Assembly: GCA_026702755.1 (NCBI GenBank)
Contig: JAPPBX010000079.1
Span: forward strand, 1-48,014
Direction of reading: 5' to 3'
DNA length: 48,014 nt
Origin: Candidatus Poribacteria bacterium
GTDB taxonomy: Bacteria > Poribacteria > WGA-4E > WGA-3G
Shown here: positions 1 to 9,132 of the stretch, one piece after another
Layout: each line of letters opens with the position of its first letter
Numbering within the stretch: position 1 is the first letter of the stretch
Notes under the pieces: model-generated
The model's input: only the letters and a program-made list of their open reading frames with translations
The model's database searches: none
Told to the model about the DNA's origin: nothing
Made by a program: the position numbers and the translations under genes

Positions 1-64
1 TGAAGGATACCCAGTATCCTGACTTTTGGCAACTATTATTTATGAAACACCCTCATTTAAATAG

Positions 65-1636
65 ATGAATACGTTTTCACGTTTAAGCTTATTTACGCTC
101 GTCTGTCTCGGCTTGATACTTGTCGGTAATGCTGCTGACGTGCACGCCCAAGCAGCAGACGAAGTGACTCTAGAGGTTTCAAGTGCCGACAAGGTTTATG
201 ATGTAGGTGCCCCGGTGGAGGTAACATTTGCTGCCGCGAAGAATGCCCTTCCAGAAAGTGGTGTCACACTAACTATTACAAGTTCGGCAAATGTGTCGGA
301 GGTTCCTTCTAGTGCCGTAACTGCATTGGGTAGAGTAACAGTGAAGGGTACAGCCAAATCCCCTGGTGCAGGTTATATTGAAGCAGTATGGCGCTTCGGG
401 CAGACGACAAAGGTTGCTAGGGCTCGGTTCACTATAAGACAGGTTGGCCATAGTCCTGCCCTAATTGTTGTGAATTCGCCTTCCAATAAGTCCAAGATAA
501 AAATTGGTGATACCTTCACGCAGACAATTACGATCGAAAATAGGGATAATACACCTCCCCGCTATCCAACTTTGCCTTTGTCTGCGTGGCAAATGGATGT
601 TGTCTACAACCCTCTTATACTCGAAGTCATTGATGTCACAGAGGGTGGTTTTTTGGAGAGTGACGGTGTAAATGCTGTGTATGATAAGGTGACATCGTCC
701 GGTAAAATCAGCGTCAGTCAAGCTCGAGCTGGACAAATGGCGAATGCCTCTCCTCCACCTTCTAATGTAGCAAAAGCTCCCTCTCCTACTGGTATCTCTC
801 TGGCTCCTGGGGACAAAGGGGAATTGCTAACGATCACGTTTAAGGTGCTGGCGGTTGCTGAGGAAGCATTAGGAATACACAATGTCCGACTCCAAAGTGA
901 TGAAGATGAGGATAAGAACGGAACACCTGATCGGATATCCTACTCTATTCTCGTTAGCGACGTTATTGTCACTACGCATCAGTCTTCCGCAAAAGAGGAT
1001 GTGAATCAAGATGGAGAAGTGAATATCCTTGATTTGGTTATGGTAGCTGGAAGTATCGGGGCAGTTCCATCCAATCCGCGCGCGGATGTCAACGGCGATG
1101 GGTTTGTCAATACCCTTGATCTCATCAAAATTTACATGAGTGAGCATTGGGCAAAAAGTGTGACTATCAGCGAGGTTGGGGAAGATAATGAGCCTGCACT
1201 TACTGCGCCTCCTGTGAGTCGTAATGTGGATTCGGCTACCATTCAATCCTGGATTGACCTTGCACAGGTTGAAGACGACGGTTCCGCTATTTTCGATCTC
1301 GGCATCGCGAATCTTGAAGCACTTCTTGCTTCCAGAATTCCCGGCGAGACGCGGCTCCTGTTGAACTATCCGAATCCGTTCAATCCTGAAACGTGGATTC
1401 CGTATCAGTTGGCAGAGGCGACGGATGTCACAGTGACGATCCATGCCATGAACGGTTCTCTGATTCGGACGCTTGCGTTAGGGCATCAGGCTGCAGGGGT
1501 ATACCAAAGCAAGAGCCAAGCGGCGTATTGGGATGGTCGTAATGAATTAGGTGAGCAGGTAGCAAGTGGTCTCTACTTCTACACGCTCACAGCAGGTAAC
1601 TTCAGTGCGACTGGCAAAATGCTGGTTCGGAAGTAA
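65..1636 (+). CDS. Secreted cohesin-dockerin protein with C-terminal sorting domain
   Basis: A 523-residue protein with an N-terminal signal peptide (hydrophobic core, likely cleavage after VHAQA). Residues about 130-300 read as a cohesin-like beta-sandwich (WQMDVVYNP, then LAPGDKGELLTITFKV). Residues about 312-360 carry two dockerin-type calcium loops, DVNQDGEVNILDL and DVNGDGFVNTLDL. Residues from about 433 are the PNYPNPFNPETW-type sorting/FlgD-Ig domain shared with two later genes. By family knowledge it should be exported and anchored or released at the surface, with cohesin-dockerin contacts; the partner is unknown. No strong ribosome-binding site precedes the ATG. Confidence 0.88.
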   Translation: MNTFSRLSLFTLVCLGLILVGNAADVHAQAADEVTLEVSSADKVYDVGAPVEVTFAAAKNALPESGVTLTITSSANVSEVPSSAVTALGRVTVKGTAKSPGAGYIEAVWRFGQTTKVARARFTIRQVGHSPALIVVNSPSNKSKIKIGDTFTQTITIENRDNTPPRYPTLPLSAWQMDVVYNPLILEVIDVTEGGFLESDGVNAVYDKVTSSGKISVSQARAGQMANASPPPSNVAKAPSPTGISLAPGDKGELLTITFKVLAVAEEALGIHNVRLQSDEDEDKNGTPDRISYSILVSDVIVTTHQSSAKEDVNQDGEVNILDLVMVAGSIGAVPSNPRADVNGDGFVNTLDLIKIYMSEHWAKSVTISEVGEDNEPALTAPPVSRNVDSATIQSWIDLAQVEDDGSAIFDLGIANLEALLASRIPGETRLLLNYPNPFNPETWIPYQLAEATDVTVTIHAMNGSLIRTLALGHQAAGVYQSKSQAAYWDGRNELGEQVASGLYFYTLTAGNFSATGKMLVRK

Positions 1637-1650
1637 GTTTCATAACGTAT

Positions 1651-1684
1651 GGGGTGGATTTACAAATCTGCCCCGCATTTTCAT
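1651..1684 (+). terminator. Probable intrinsic terminator
   Basis: A GGGG...CCCC hairpin (arms 1651-1661 and 1664-1674, two G-T pairs) lies 15 bases after the cohesin-dockerin stop and is followed by a short T-run. Confidence 0.45.
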
Positions 1685-2006
1685 TGAATCTGTTGTATTG
1701 TGAACTATCGCAAACCATATAGAACACTCCTTACAACGGCAATTGATGCGTGCCTACTTGTGGTCCGTGTCAATTGCTTTTTATTTTTTCAAGTGAACAA
1801 GGGTAACTATGTGCTTGTCCAAATTCATTCCTAACGTGAGTTTGAAAAATAAATGCCTATTTTTGTATAAGAGAACCCTTTTAGTATAATTAAGTTATCA
1901 ACATTCTTCAGTCAATAGGAATTCTCTTTACACTTTTACACTCAAGAAAGCTTAGGTATTTATTAAACCCACGTTAATTATAGGATCCACCATAAGGAAT
2001 AAATAG
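1685..2006 (+). promoter_or_regulatory. Intergenic region with candidate promoter
   Basis: This AT-rich gap holds a perfect TATAAT at 1885-1890. The best -35 match (TTGTAT, 1863-1868, 16-bp spacer) is weak. It could drive the gene at 2007. I see no gene or RNA in the rest of the gap. Confidence 0.35.
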
Positions 2007-3266
2007 ATGAAAAAGCGAATGTTTTTCTGTTCTTTTATTTTTGCAATGTCTGTTTTTCACTTTTCAGTTCCGAATGTTATTTTTGGACAATCGTTTGCTG
2101 AACAAGTATTTCACAAGCATCGTGCAACGGTTCTGGACGAAAAGATTCAACCTTTTCTTCCAGATGTCCTACGTGGTTTTAGAAAACCAGAAATTCAAAG
2201 TGCTGTAGATCGTCCTTTTATTGTGGTTGTTTTAAACAATCCCGGTTTCATAACAGCAGTTGATCCGGAGGTAGACTATAGATTTATAGGACTTCTGACT
2301 ATAAATAGTGAACTCCGAGCATTGTTCAGGGATGAACAATTTTACAATGTGCTTAAGGACTCCGATGAGATTGATAAACTTGTAACTTTAATTGAGGAAT
2401 CAGGACCTGCACAACCAATACAACAACCCAACTCAGACTGTGAGCCGCCTCAGCGGGAACAGTCAAAACGAATGAGACTGGCAATAGTGTCAGAGCCTGA
2501 TCAGAAGAGTGAACCTGACAAATCCCTTGACCTTATCGTCGTGGTGCTGGATCAATATAATGCTGGACTTCCCGGAGAGGTTGTCACGTTTGTTGTACCG
2601 AAAGGTAAAGGGACGTTCCCAGAATCAAAAGAAGTATTGATTAAAAAAACAACTAATGATATCGGTATAGCCAAGGCGACCCTCAGCCTCACGAATGTGG
2701 AGCCGAATGAAAAAATAAAGGTGGTGGCATTTGTTATTGGGGGAGGAGAAGCAACATTGTCGGAGGAGTTTAATGTTACTGCCCCCGGTGCAGCGTCGGC
2801 ACCTTCTATACATGCAGCAGTACAAAAAGATATTTCTGTTGAAGATGTTCAGGGGCTGCTAACGCAAGTCAAGGCACTTCCGGAAACTACTCAAGCAGAT
2901 CCTGTTTATCAGCGCGATATTGCTATGCTTGAGCAGCTGTTGGCAACCTTAAGACAGCCGCAAGTTGTTTCAAAGCAAACCGCACTCCTGCCGAATTATC
3001 CGAACCCGTTCAACCCAGAGACGTGGATACCGTATCAATTGTCAGAAGCATCGGAAGTCACCGTGTCTATCTATTCGGTGAACGGTAATCTAATTCGGAT
3101 GCTGGCGTTAGGGCATCAGCCGGCAGGTATCTACCAAAGCAAGAGTCGTGCGGTGTATTGGGATGGTCGTAACGAGTATGGTGAGCGGGTCGCGAGTGGC
3201 CTCTACTTTTACACGCTGACTGCGGGTGATTTCACTGCCACGCGAAAAATGTTGATACGGAAGTAA
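2007..3266 (+). CDS. Secreted Ig-like (Big-1-like) protein with sorting domain
   Basis: A 419-residue exported protein with signal peptide (MKKRMFFCSFIFAMSVF, cleavage near IFGQS). Residues about 155-255 resemble a bacterial Big-1-type Ig fold: LIVVVLDQYNAGLPGEVVTF, a tip-and-strand block, then NDIGIAKATLSL. A linker of about 70 residues follows. From about residue 327 comes the PNYPNPFNPETW sorting domain, almost identical to that of the 1.2-kDa-scale paralogue further downstream at 5491. The N-terminal 150 residues are unrecognised. The next gene starts 28 bases downstream, so the two are probably cotranscribed. The role is probably surface adhesion or structure, which is inferred. Confidence 0.82.
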   Translation: MKKRMFFCSFIFAMSVFHFSVPNVIFGQSFAEQVFHKHRATVLDEKIQPFLPDVLRGFRKPEIQSAVDRPFIVVVLNNPGFITAVDPEVDYRFIGLLTINSELRALFRDEQFYNVLKDSDEIDKLVTLIEESGPAQPIQQPNSDCEPPQREQSKRMRLAIVSEPDQKSEPDKSLDLIVVVLDQYNAGLPGEVVTFVVPKGKGTFPESKEVLIKKTTNDIGIAKATLSLTNVEPNEKIKVVAFVIGGGEATLSEEFNVTAPGAASAPSIHAAVQKDISVEDVQGLLTQVKALPETTQADPVYQRDIAMLEQLLATLRQPQVVSKQTALLPNYPNPFNPETWIPYQLSEASEVTVSIYSVNGNLIRMLALGHQPAGIYQSKSRAVYWDGRNEYGERVASGLYFYTLTAGDFTATRKMLIRK

Positions 3267-3293
3267 TTTCCATACAGAAAAAGGAGAATTTTT

Positions 3294-3836
3294 ATGAAAA
3301 TGAACAGATGTTTTGGGATGTTAACAACTTTGATAGTCTTGCTAATCTGTAGCACACCGGTCGTTACCGACGCGCAGCTGTTTGACGGAGAACGCGAAGG
3401 TTTGCTCTTGGGCATTGGCCTTGGATACGCAGCAATAGCAAGTGGCGGCGATATTGAAGGTTCGGCTACAGGAGTGGCAGGGTCTGGCAAACTCGGTTAT
3501 GGCTTGTCTGATCAGCTGACGATCTATTTTTCATCAACTGTTCCAAGCGTTATACCCAGTCTTGGTTTTATGTATTTCACTGACCGGAACTCGGATTATT
3601 ACCTCCATGGCGGTCTCGGGTATACGAGTGCTGACGAGGATAGTCTTCTTTCAATATCAGGTGGAATCGGTTACGAGTTGCGCGATCATGTGTCTCTTGA
3701 GTTAGGGCTGGGGTACATTAGGTATACTGATACCTATACCAGTGCATGGAATCCTTGGACAGGTGTGACGATCAATGAAACATCTCATAGTAATATTATT
3801 ACCATAGCAGCTACTTTTAACGTCCATTTCTATTAG
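3294..3836 (+). CDS. Small outer-membrane beta-barrel protein
   Basis: A 180-residue protein with signal peptide (cleavage near VVTDAQ) and alternating hydrophobic strands rich in Gly and Tyr (GKLGYGLSDQLTIYF, YLHGGLGYTS, SLELGLGYIRY), ending in the aromatic terminus NVHFY typical of BAM-inserted barrels. Its size fits an eight-stranded OmpX/OmpW-like barrel. An AAGGAG ribosome-binding site lies just upstream of the ATG. It follows the Ig-like protein closely, suggesting one transcript. The specific function is unknown. Confidence 0.75.
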   Translation: MKMNRCFGMLTTLIVLLICSTPVVTDAQLFDGEREGLLLGIGLGYAAIASGGDIEGSATGVAGSGKLGYGLSDQLTIYFSSTVPSVIPSLGFMYFTDRNSDYYLHGGLGYTSADEDSLLSISGGIGYELRDHVSLELGLGYIRYTDTYTSAWNPWTGVTINETSHSNIITIAATFNVHFY

Positions 3837-3918
3837 GCTCCTTGACGGTGTTGCCCAACTAATGAATATATTATACCGTTTCTGAAAATAGATAGCATAT
3901 CTGACTTTTCTGAAGGGG

Positions 3919-3956
3919 TGCACGGTAGCGCAAACTAACTGTTTATGCTACATGCA
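3919..3956. repeat. GTAG-headed hairpin (REP-like)
   Basis: TGCA and GTAGC on the left mirror GCTAC and TGCA on the right, around AAC-TAACT-GTT, giving an 11-bp stem with one mismatch and one wobble plus an outer TGCA pair. Its right half is close in sequence to the inverted doublet at 36096-36151. Confidence 0.6.
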
Positions 3957-4228
3957 CATTGGAAGATATTCAATTAGAAATGGTATAAGTATGATGATGC
4001 TGAGGAAGATTCCCGAGTGTTGCGCGGTGGCTTTTGGCTTGATACTACCCGGTTTATGCGGGTTTCTGCGCGCGGATGGTCCACGCTGTCGTTTACAAGT
4101 GCTTACATCGGTTTTCGTTGTGTGCAGGGTATGAGTCCTTAAACGCGATTGCAAGCCGCGTCTACCAATTTTCCCATGAGCCCTACGTACTGCGCGCCGC
4201 TGACGAGGTTTGAAACCTCACCAGCGAA

Positions 4229-4303
4229 GATGTTGCGTAAGTCCTATGTCTGTGTCAACAACTAAAATTACCTACGCTAAAAATTGATGTTGTGTAAGTC
4301 CTA
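4229..4303. repeat. Short direct repeat GATGTTGYGTAAGTCCTA
   Basis: Two 18-bp copies, at 4229-4246 and 4286-4303, differ at one base. A related GTAAGTCCT core is present in reverse at about 45800. The origin is unknown. Confidence 0.55.
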
Positions 4304-4338
4304 ATTTTTTAACAAAAACTCTATAAGGAGAAACTAAG

Positions 4339-5304
4339 ATGAACAGGAGAGATATTAACCGGTACAAGTTGGCTTGGATCGGTGCAATGTTGTTATTGGG
4401 TTTAGGGGTGTATTCATGTGGTAGAGAAATGCCCACCATACCGACGGCTGAAGTGGTTGAGATTGATCCAAATGATGCGAATGCTCTCTCAAGTGCTCTT
4501 ATCATAGATAATGCTCAGGAGATAGATGGTACGCCGCCATCGCCATCAGATACTCCTACTGCCCCTCGGATTGAAGGAAATGTTGAGGAGTTAATCTCTT
4601 CAAATGGCAGTACCTTTCTCCTACCGTTCCGATACTCGGCAGCTAACAAACTGGCAGGGTATTATGTCTGGATACGAGGATCTGATAGGCACTTTGATGT
4701 GCCTTATACAGAGTTATCCCCGGCCATTGTCCAGGGCAACGCCGGGGCACCTGGGGCACCTGCTGCCCCTTCAGCAGCCAATGGTAATCTCATTATCCCC
4801 ATTGGTCTTCCGCAAAACCTCGGGATAGGTCAATTTGAAGTGATTTACGGGGTCTATGATGACATTGGACAAATCAGTAACTTCATAGAGACTCGGATAG
4901 GATTGGTTAAGGTTGGAACGGGAGCACTCCAAGTTTCGCTCGCGTGGGACAGCACACCAGATATTGATCTTTGGATAACCGATCCGTCCGGTATTGAGAT
5001 CTATTATCGTCATAAATCTTCTCCTACAGGCGGCGAGCTGGATCTGGATGATAGGGATGGTTTCGGCCCAGAGAACATATATTGGACGCAAGACGCACCA
5101 GACGGAGTCTATAAGATTGAAGTCGATTATTATCATGGCAGTGGAAAGGACGGTCAACCTGGGGGCACTGGACCTACAGATTACACTGTCACTATAAACG
5201 GGCTGGGATCTCATCGGGTGTTCGTGGGTTCTCTGAATACTCATGGAGATAGAGACTTGGTTGTTGAAATAGTAAAGCAAGGAAGCAGTCTAACCTTCCA
5301 TTAG
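4339..5304 (+). CDS. Lipoprotein with DUF2135-like domain
   Basis: A 321-residue protein with an N-terminal lipoprotein signal (WIGAMLLLGLGVYSCGRE, lipobox YSC), so probably membrane-anchored. Residues about 90-190 form an Ig-like segment of unknown type. Residues about 195-315 match the DUF2135 pattern: LAWDSTPDIDLWITDPSG, then GGELDLDDRDGFGPENI, then APDGVYKIEVDYY. DUF2135 domains often accompany von Willebrand-type proteins, but none is present here. A ribosome-binding site (AAGGAG, 4325-4330) precedes the ATG. The function is unknown. Confidence 0.78.
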   Translation: MNRRDINRYKLAWIGAMLLLGLGVYSCGREMPTIPTAEVVEIDPNDANALSSALIIDNAQEIDGTPPSPSDTPTAPRIEGNVEELISSNGSTFLLPFRYSAANKLAGYYVWIRGSDRHFDVPYTELSPAIVQGNAGAPGAPAAPSAANGNLIIPIGLPQNLGIGQFEVIYGVYDDIGQISNFIETRIGLVKVGTGALQVSLAWDSTPDIDLWITDPSGIEIYYRHKSSPTGGELDLDDRDGFGPENIYWTQDAPDGVYKIEVDYYHGSGKDGQPGGTGPTDYTVTINGLGSHRVFVGSLNTHGDRDLVVEIVKQGSSLTFH

Positions 5305-5490
5305 TATTTTCGGTGGTCTGTTCAGGGACATTCAGTTTTCGTGTATTTTCCAATTATATTTCTAATGAGTGCACGACACGAAGACCCGATTTACAGATTT
5401 TGGAAAATTGAAAACGGGTGTCTCTAATGGCTGGCTCAATTGTGGCTCATGCTTGACATAAGTCTAATTCACGCCAAGGAGAATTCTTTT

Positions 5491-8400
5491 ATGCCCCTTT
5501 TTTTTCTTATATCACAAGGTTGTAAGGTTACCGTCAAAACGGCTTTCGGCATAATGATCCTTTTTTTTTTCTTTTTTACTTTGGCGGGGCCGGTCGATGC
5601 GTTTCAAACAGTTTTGGTGCGGACGACTGACGGAAACGTCTACCAAATCCGATTTCTTAATAACAATCCTCTCAATTCATATCAGAGAGGCAACTTTATA
5701 GACGACTTTTCCATTTACAATCAAACAGGAGACGTAGAGTTGTGTCCGGGACCTGACGATCCGGTGGTATGGGAACTCTACACGGCAGCACGCGTTTTAG
5801 CAAAAACACGGCGTAGCACACCCGTCTATAACACAGATACACTCGCCGAGGCTTTGGCCCAAGCTGTGGTAGATCAAGAATTATTACCAGTGACGGCAGC
5901 TGAAAAACTGGTAGTCGGAGAAATTGTTGGACATATCACAAGCGAAATACAAAGCCATACATTTCTGAAAAGTCTCAGGATAATCCCTAAGAGTGGTCCG
6001 ATAGCATTTATCGCCTTACCTGCGAATTTGATTGCAAAGATTGGAAAGACAGAGATCCGAATGCGAAAACTGCTTTATGCGTTTTGGATCGCTTCGACAC
6101 ATGCCAATACTGCGATAGTCCTACAGAAAGTTGCCAATCAAGAAGCCAAAAAGTTATGGGATGCCATCAATGCTGGCAATGTTGTTGACATTTTAGGCGG
6201 TGATCTTGATGTAGACATGGAATCGGGTGAAGTTTCAGGTGGCATGAGCATAGATGGGCCTTTACGTCTAAGACTGATGGCAGGAGTTTATCAAGAAAAT
6301 GCTGAGCGTGCAGCAGAATTAGGGACTGACTTGGAAAGTGATAATGCGTGGCACAGTTGGTTGCTGGGTTTCACAGGGATTGGTGGTATACTGGAGTTGA
6401 TCGCTGCTCCTTTTGATGCTCACCGATTAAAGGGTGCGCTTGAGGAGTTGGAGACTTCATCAGGCGAAAGACTTGCGGATAAGATTGAAGAAAACATAGA
6501 GGACCTATACGAATCAGCTGCATTTCAACTAAATTGGCATGGATTTTGTTCGCCTGACTTGCGACTCGGTGCGTCGTACTTTGATGTGTATGAAGGTCAC
6601 GATCTTATCTACACCTTGGCTCTGGATTCTCCACCGGATGGCGTTGCGATGATCACGATAAGCAGCGATAATCCCGATGCGACGGTTTCTCCTGCTATGC
6701 TGACGTTTACCGCCAGCGACTGGTACAAACCCAAAACGGTGAGACTGTTGACGATCGAAGATGCTGATACTGTAAATGAGCGGGTATACCTGACGCACAC
6801 AGCAACGGGCTACGGTGAGATTCTTCCTCAAGGCACTTCGTTTCTGATCATTGATCGCAAGGGTAACGAGGCACCGAAGTTAGTGAAGACGATTGATTCT
6901 CTGATCCTGTCGTTGGGTGATGAGTTGAGGTTAGACATCGCCGATTACTTCCAAGATCCAGAGGGAGGTGAACTCAGGTATTCGCACTCAGTGATGGGTC
7001 AGAACTTCGACGTGTTAAGGGTCCAGCGAGATGCGGTAGGTTCCTGGATAACGATTCGTCCTCAGAAGGTAGGGAGTACGAGGTTGCACATCTGGTCGAT
7101 AGATCCGGCGGGCTTGAAAACTGGGCTGGCTTTTCCTGTCACGGTCACCGATCCCCAAAACCGTCCACCTATGGCGGTTGATCCAATCCCTGATCAAACA
7201 CTGAGGGTTGATGATCCTGCCACACCACTGGACTTATCCACCTACTTTCTTGATCCAAATGGCAAAACGCTCACTTACACAACAGAACTGAGTAATCCAG
7301 GTCCGGTGCTGCCACAGGTCATCGGTTCGGAGCTCACGATTTCAGCTTGGAACGTCGGCAGCACCGAGGTAACAGTCAAAGCGACAAATACCAACGACTT
7401 ATTCATCACACAGACCTTTACCGTCACTGTCACTGCTGAGGATACTGGAGATCCATCACCGGAGCCAGTTACGCAATCTTTTGATCTCGCGATTGAATCT
7501 TTGATAATCAGCAAGGATATCTTGGCTCCCGATGAACCCTTCACTTTATCTATCGAAATCTACAACAAGGGACCCGGCGATTCTCCGGGGCCCGCCTTAT
7601 CGTATTATCATTCGTCTATTCAAGGACTTGCCATAGGAGATCGTCCCCAATTGCAAGGAACAGTGTTGTTGGATCCACTCAAGGCTGGCGAGCGCATCAC
7701 AAAGATAATTCCGTTAAAGGCACCCTCAACGCCGAGAACCTATTATTATGGTGCCTGGTTGGCAGCGAATTACGGCGATACGGATATTTATAACGATGTT
7801 GCTACCGAAGTCGGTGTCATTGTCAGCGACACAGTGAATGCAAGAGTCCAGTTGATATACTGGACCGAGGACAGTAAAATCTACCGGAGTAAGTTAGATG
7901 GAACCCAGCGCAAAGTTATCCTTGTGAGGAAAGGTATGCGGTTAGGTCGGCTTGCCCTGGATGTGTTAGGTGGTAAGATGTACTGGACCGAGTTTCCTAT
8001 CTCTGGGGGGTCGACTACGCTCAAGTGCTCCAATTTGGATGGTTCGGGAATTGAAAATGTCGTCGTAAATATAGGTGCTTTGACAGACCTTTTTTTAGAT
8101 ACATCAAACAGCATGGTGTATTGGGCTGTGATCGTTGGAAGGTTTGAAGGCAACAAGATTCGACGCTCAAATCTGGATGGCTCCCAAGTTGAAGACTTGG
8201 TTACTAACTTTAACCTCGGGAGCATTGGGCAGTTTGAATTATTGGAAAGTTTCGCTGTGGATGTATCGGGCAGCAAGATGTACTGGACCGAGGCCGCGTA
8301 CAAGATACGAGCGAATAACACTATCCAGATTATCGCCGCTGGTAAGATTCGACGCTCAAATCTGGATGGCTCCCAAGTTGAAAACCTGGTTACGGGTCTT

Positions 8401-9051
8401 TCCTCCAGGGCTATCGCGCTGGATATATTAGCAGGCAAGATGTACTGGATTAATAATCATACCAGCAAGATTCAGCGGTCCAACCTTGATGGTTCTCAGA
8501 TTGAAGATTTGGTGAGTGCCCCGAATATGGAAACTCATTTTAACCTTTCACTTGATGTATCAGATGGCAAAATGTACTGGGGTAGTACTCACATCGTTTT
8601 GCGTGCCAATTTGGATGGTACTGAGGCTGAAATTCTATACGAAGTTGCTGATCCGCTCGATAACATCATTGGCGATATCGTTTTCGCTGCTCTACCAGGG
8701 AATATGACGCACGCTGCGCCGTCAACAGCACACAGAATATTAACAGCTATCCATCCAAAAGAAACGTTCCTGCTGCCAAACTACCCGAACCCTTTCAACC
8801 CAGAGACATGGATACCTTATCAGTTGTCAGAGTCTACGGATGTCACCCTGTCGATCTATTCTGTGGATGGGAACTTGGTTCGGACGCTGGACTTAGGGCA
8901 TCAGGCTGCAGGTATCTACCAAAGTAAAAGCCGTGCAGCGTATTGGGATGGTCGCAACCAGTTCGGTGAACCCGTGGCGAGTGGTCTTTATTTTTATACC
9001 TTGATTGCCGGTGATTTCACCGCCACGCGAAAGATGTTAATAAGGAAGTAA
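5491..9051 (+). CDS. Giant secreted multidomain protein with YWTD repeats and sorting domain
   Basis: I chose ATG 5491 because AAGGAG lies 9 bases upstream; a longer frame from 5440 lacks such a site. The 1186-residue product has a signal segment encoded by long T-runs. The first 350 residues are unassigned. A Calx-beta-like unit (about 353-440), two cadherin-like Ig modules (about 460-650, second begins NRPPMAVDPIPDQTL), a CARDB-like module (about 664-775), a run of YWTD/LDL-receptor-like repeats (about 785-1070; MYWTE, SNLDGS recurring) and the PNYPNPFNPETW sorting domain (about 1091-1186) follow. It is probably a surface adhesion or carbohydrate/protein-binding protein with eukaryote-like repeats. 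Confidence 0.85.
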   Translation: MPLFFLISQGCKVTVKTAFGIMILFFFFFTLAGPVDAFQTVLVRTTDGNVYQIRFLNNNPLNSYQRGNFIDDFSIYNQTGDVELCPGPDDPVVWELYTAARVLAKTRRSTPVYNTDTLAEALAQAVVDQELLPVTAAEKLVVGEIVGHITSEIQSHTFLKSLRIIPKSGPIAFIALPANLIAKIGKTEIRMRKLLYAFWIASTHANTAIVLQKVANQEAKKLWDAINAGNVVDILGGDLDVDMESGEVSGGMSIDGPLRLRLMAGVYQENAERAAELGTDLESDNAWHSWLLGFTGIGGILELIAAPFDAHRLKGALEELETSSGERLADKIEENIEDLYESAAFQLNWHGFCSPDLRLGASYFDVYEGHDLIYTLALDSPPDGVAMITISSDNPDATVSPAMLTFTASDWYKPKTVRLLTIEDADTVNERVYLTHTATGYGEILPQGTSFLIIDRKGNEAPKLVKTIDSLILSLGDELRLDIADYFQDPEGGELRYSHSVMGQNFDVLRVQRDAVGSWITIRPQKVGSTRLHIWSIDPAGLKTGLAFPVTVTDPQNRPPMAVDPIPDQTLRVDDPATPLDLSTYFLDPNGKTLTYTTELSNPGPVLPQVIGSELTISAWNVGSTEVTVKATNTNDLFITQTFTVTVTAEDTGDPSPEPVTQSFDLAIESLIISKDILAPDEPFTLSIEIYNKGPGDSPGPALSYYHSSIQGLAIGDRPQLQGTVLLDPLKAGERITKIIPLKAPSTPRTYYYGAWLAANYGDTDIYNDVATEVGVIVSDTVNARVQLIYWTEDSKIYRSKLDGTQRKVILVRKGMRLGRLALDVLGGKMYWTEFPISGGSTTLKCSNLDGSGIENVVVNIGALTDLFLDTSNSMVYWAVIVGRFEGNKIRRSNLDGSQVEDLVTNFNLGSIGQFELLESFAVDVSGSKMYWTEAAYKIRANNTIQIIAAGKIRRSNLDGSQVENLVTGLSSRAIALDILAGKMYWINNHTSKIQRSNLDGSQIEDLVSAPNMETHFNLSLDVSDGKMYWGSTHIVLRANLDGTEAEILYEVADPLDNIIGDIVFAALPGNMTHAAPSTAHRILTAIHPKETFLLPNYPNPFNPETWIPYQLSESTDVTLSIYSVDGNLVRTLDLGHQAAGIYQSKSRAAYWDGRNQFGEPVASGLYFYTLIAGDFTATRKMLIRK

Positions 9052-9072
9052 ACCGCCAAAGTGGAAAAAGAA

Positions 9073-9120
9073 AGAAGGATGGAGGCATTGGAAGAGAGTG
9101 TTCCTTCCATTCTTCTGTTA
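9073..9120. terminator. Imperfect hairpin between convergent genes
   Basis: AGAAGGATGGAGG pairs imperfectly with CCTTCCATTCTTCT, followed by a T-rich stretch. It lies between the convergent YWTD-repeat and FGE-like genes and could end transcription from both sides. Confidence 0.4.
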
Positions 9121-9132
9121 TTTTCTTGCCTG

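Larger units (their letters stand above)
3837..4338. other. Gene-free intergenic region with repeats
   Basis: I find no convincing gene in these 500 bases; the 60-codon frame at 3952-4134 overlaps a hairpin and has no ribosome-binding site. The region holds a GTAG hairpin (3919-3956), a perfect 7-bp inverted repeat around one base (4205-4219, GAGGTTTGAAACCTC) and a direct repeat, GATGTTGYGTAAGTCCTA, at 4229-4246 and 4286-4303. Confidence 0.6.

Noticed and set aside
3952-4134. 60-codon plus-strand frame
   Set aside because: It starts inside a hairpin repeat, lacks a ribosome-binding site and has an atypical composition.
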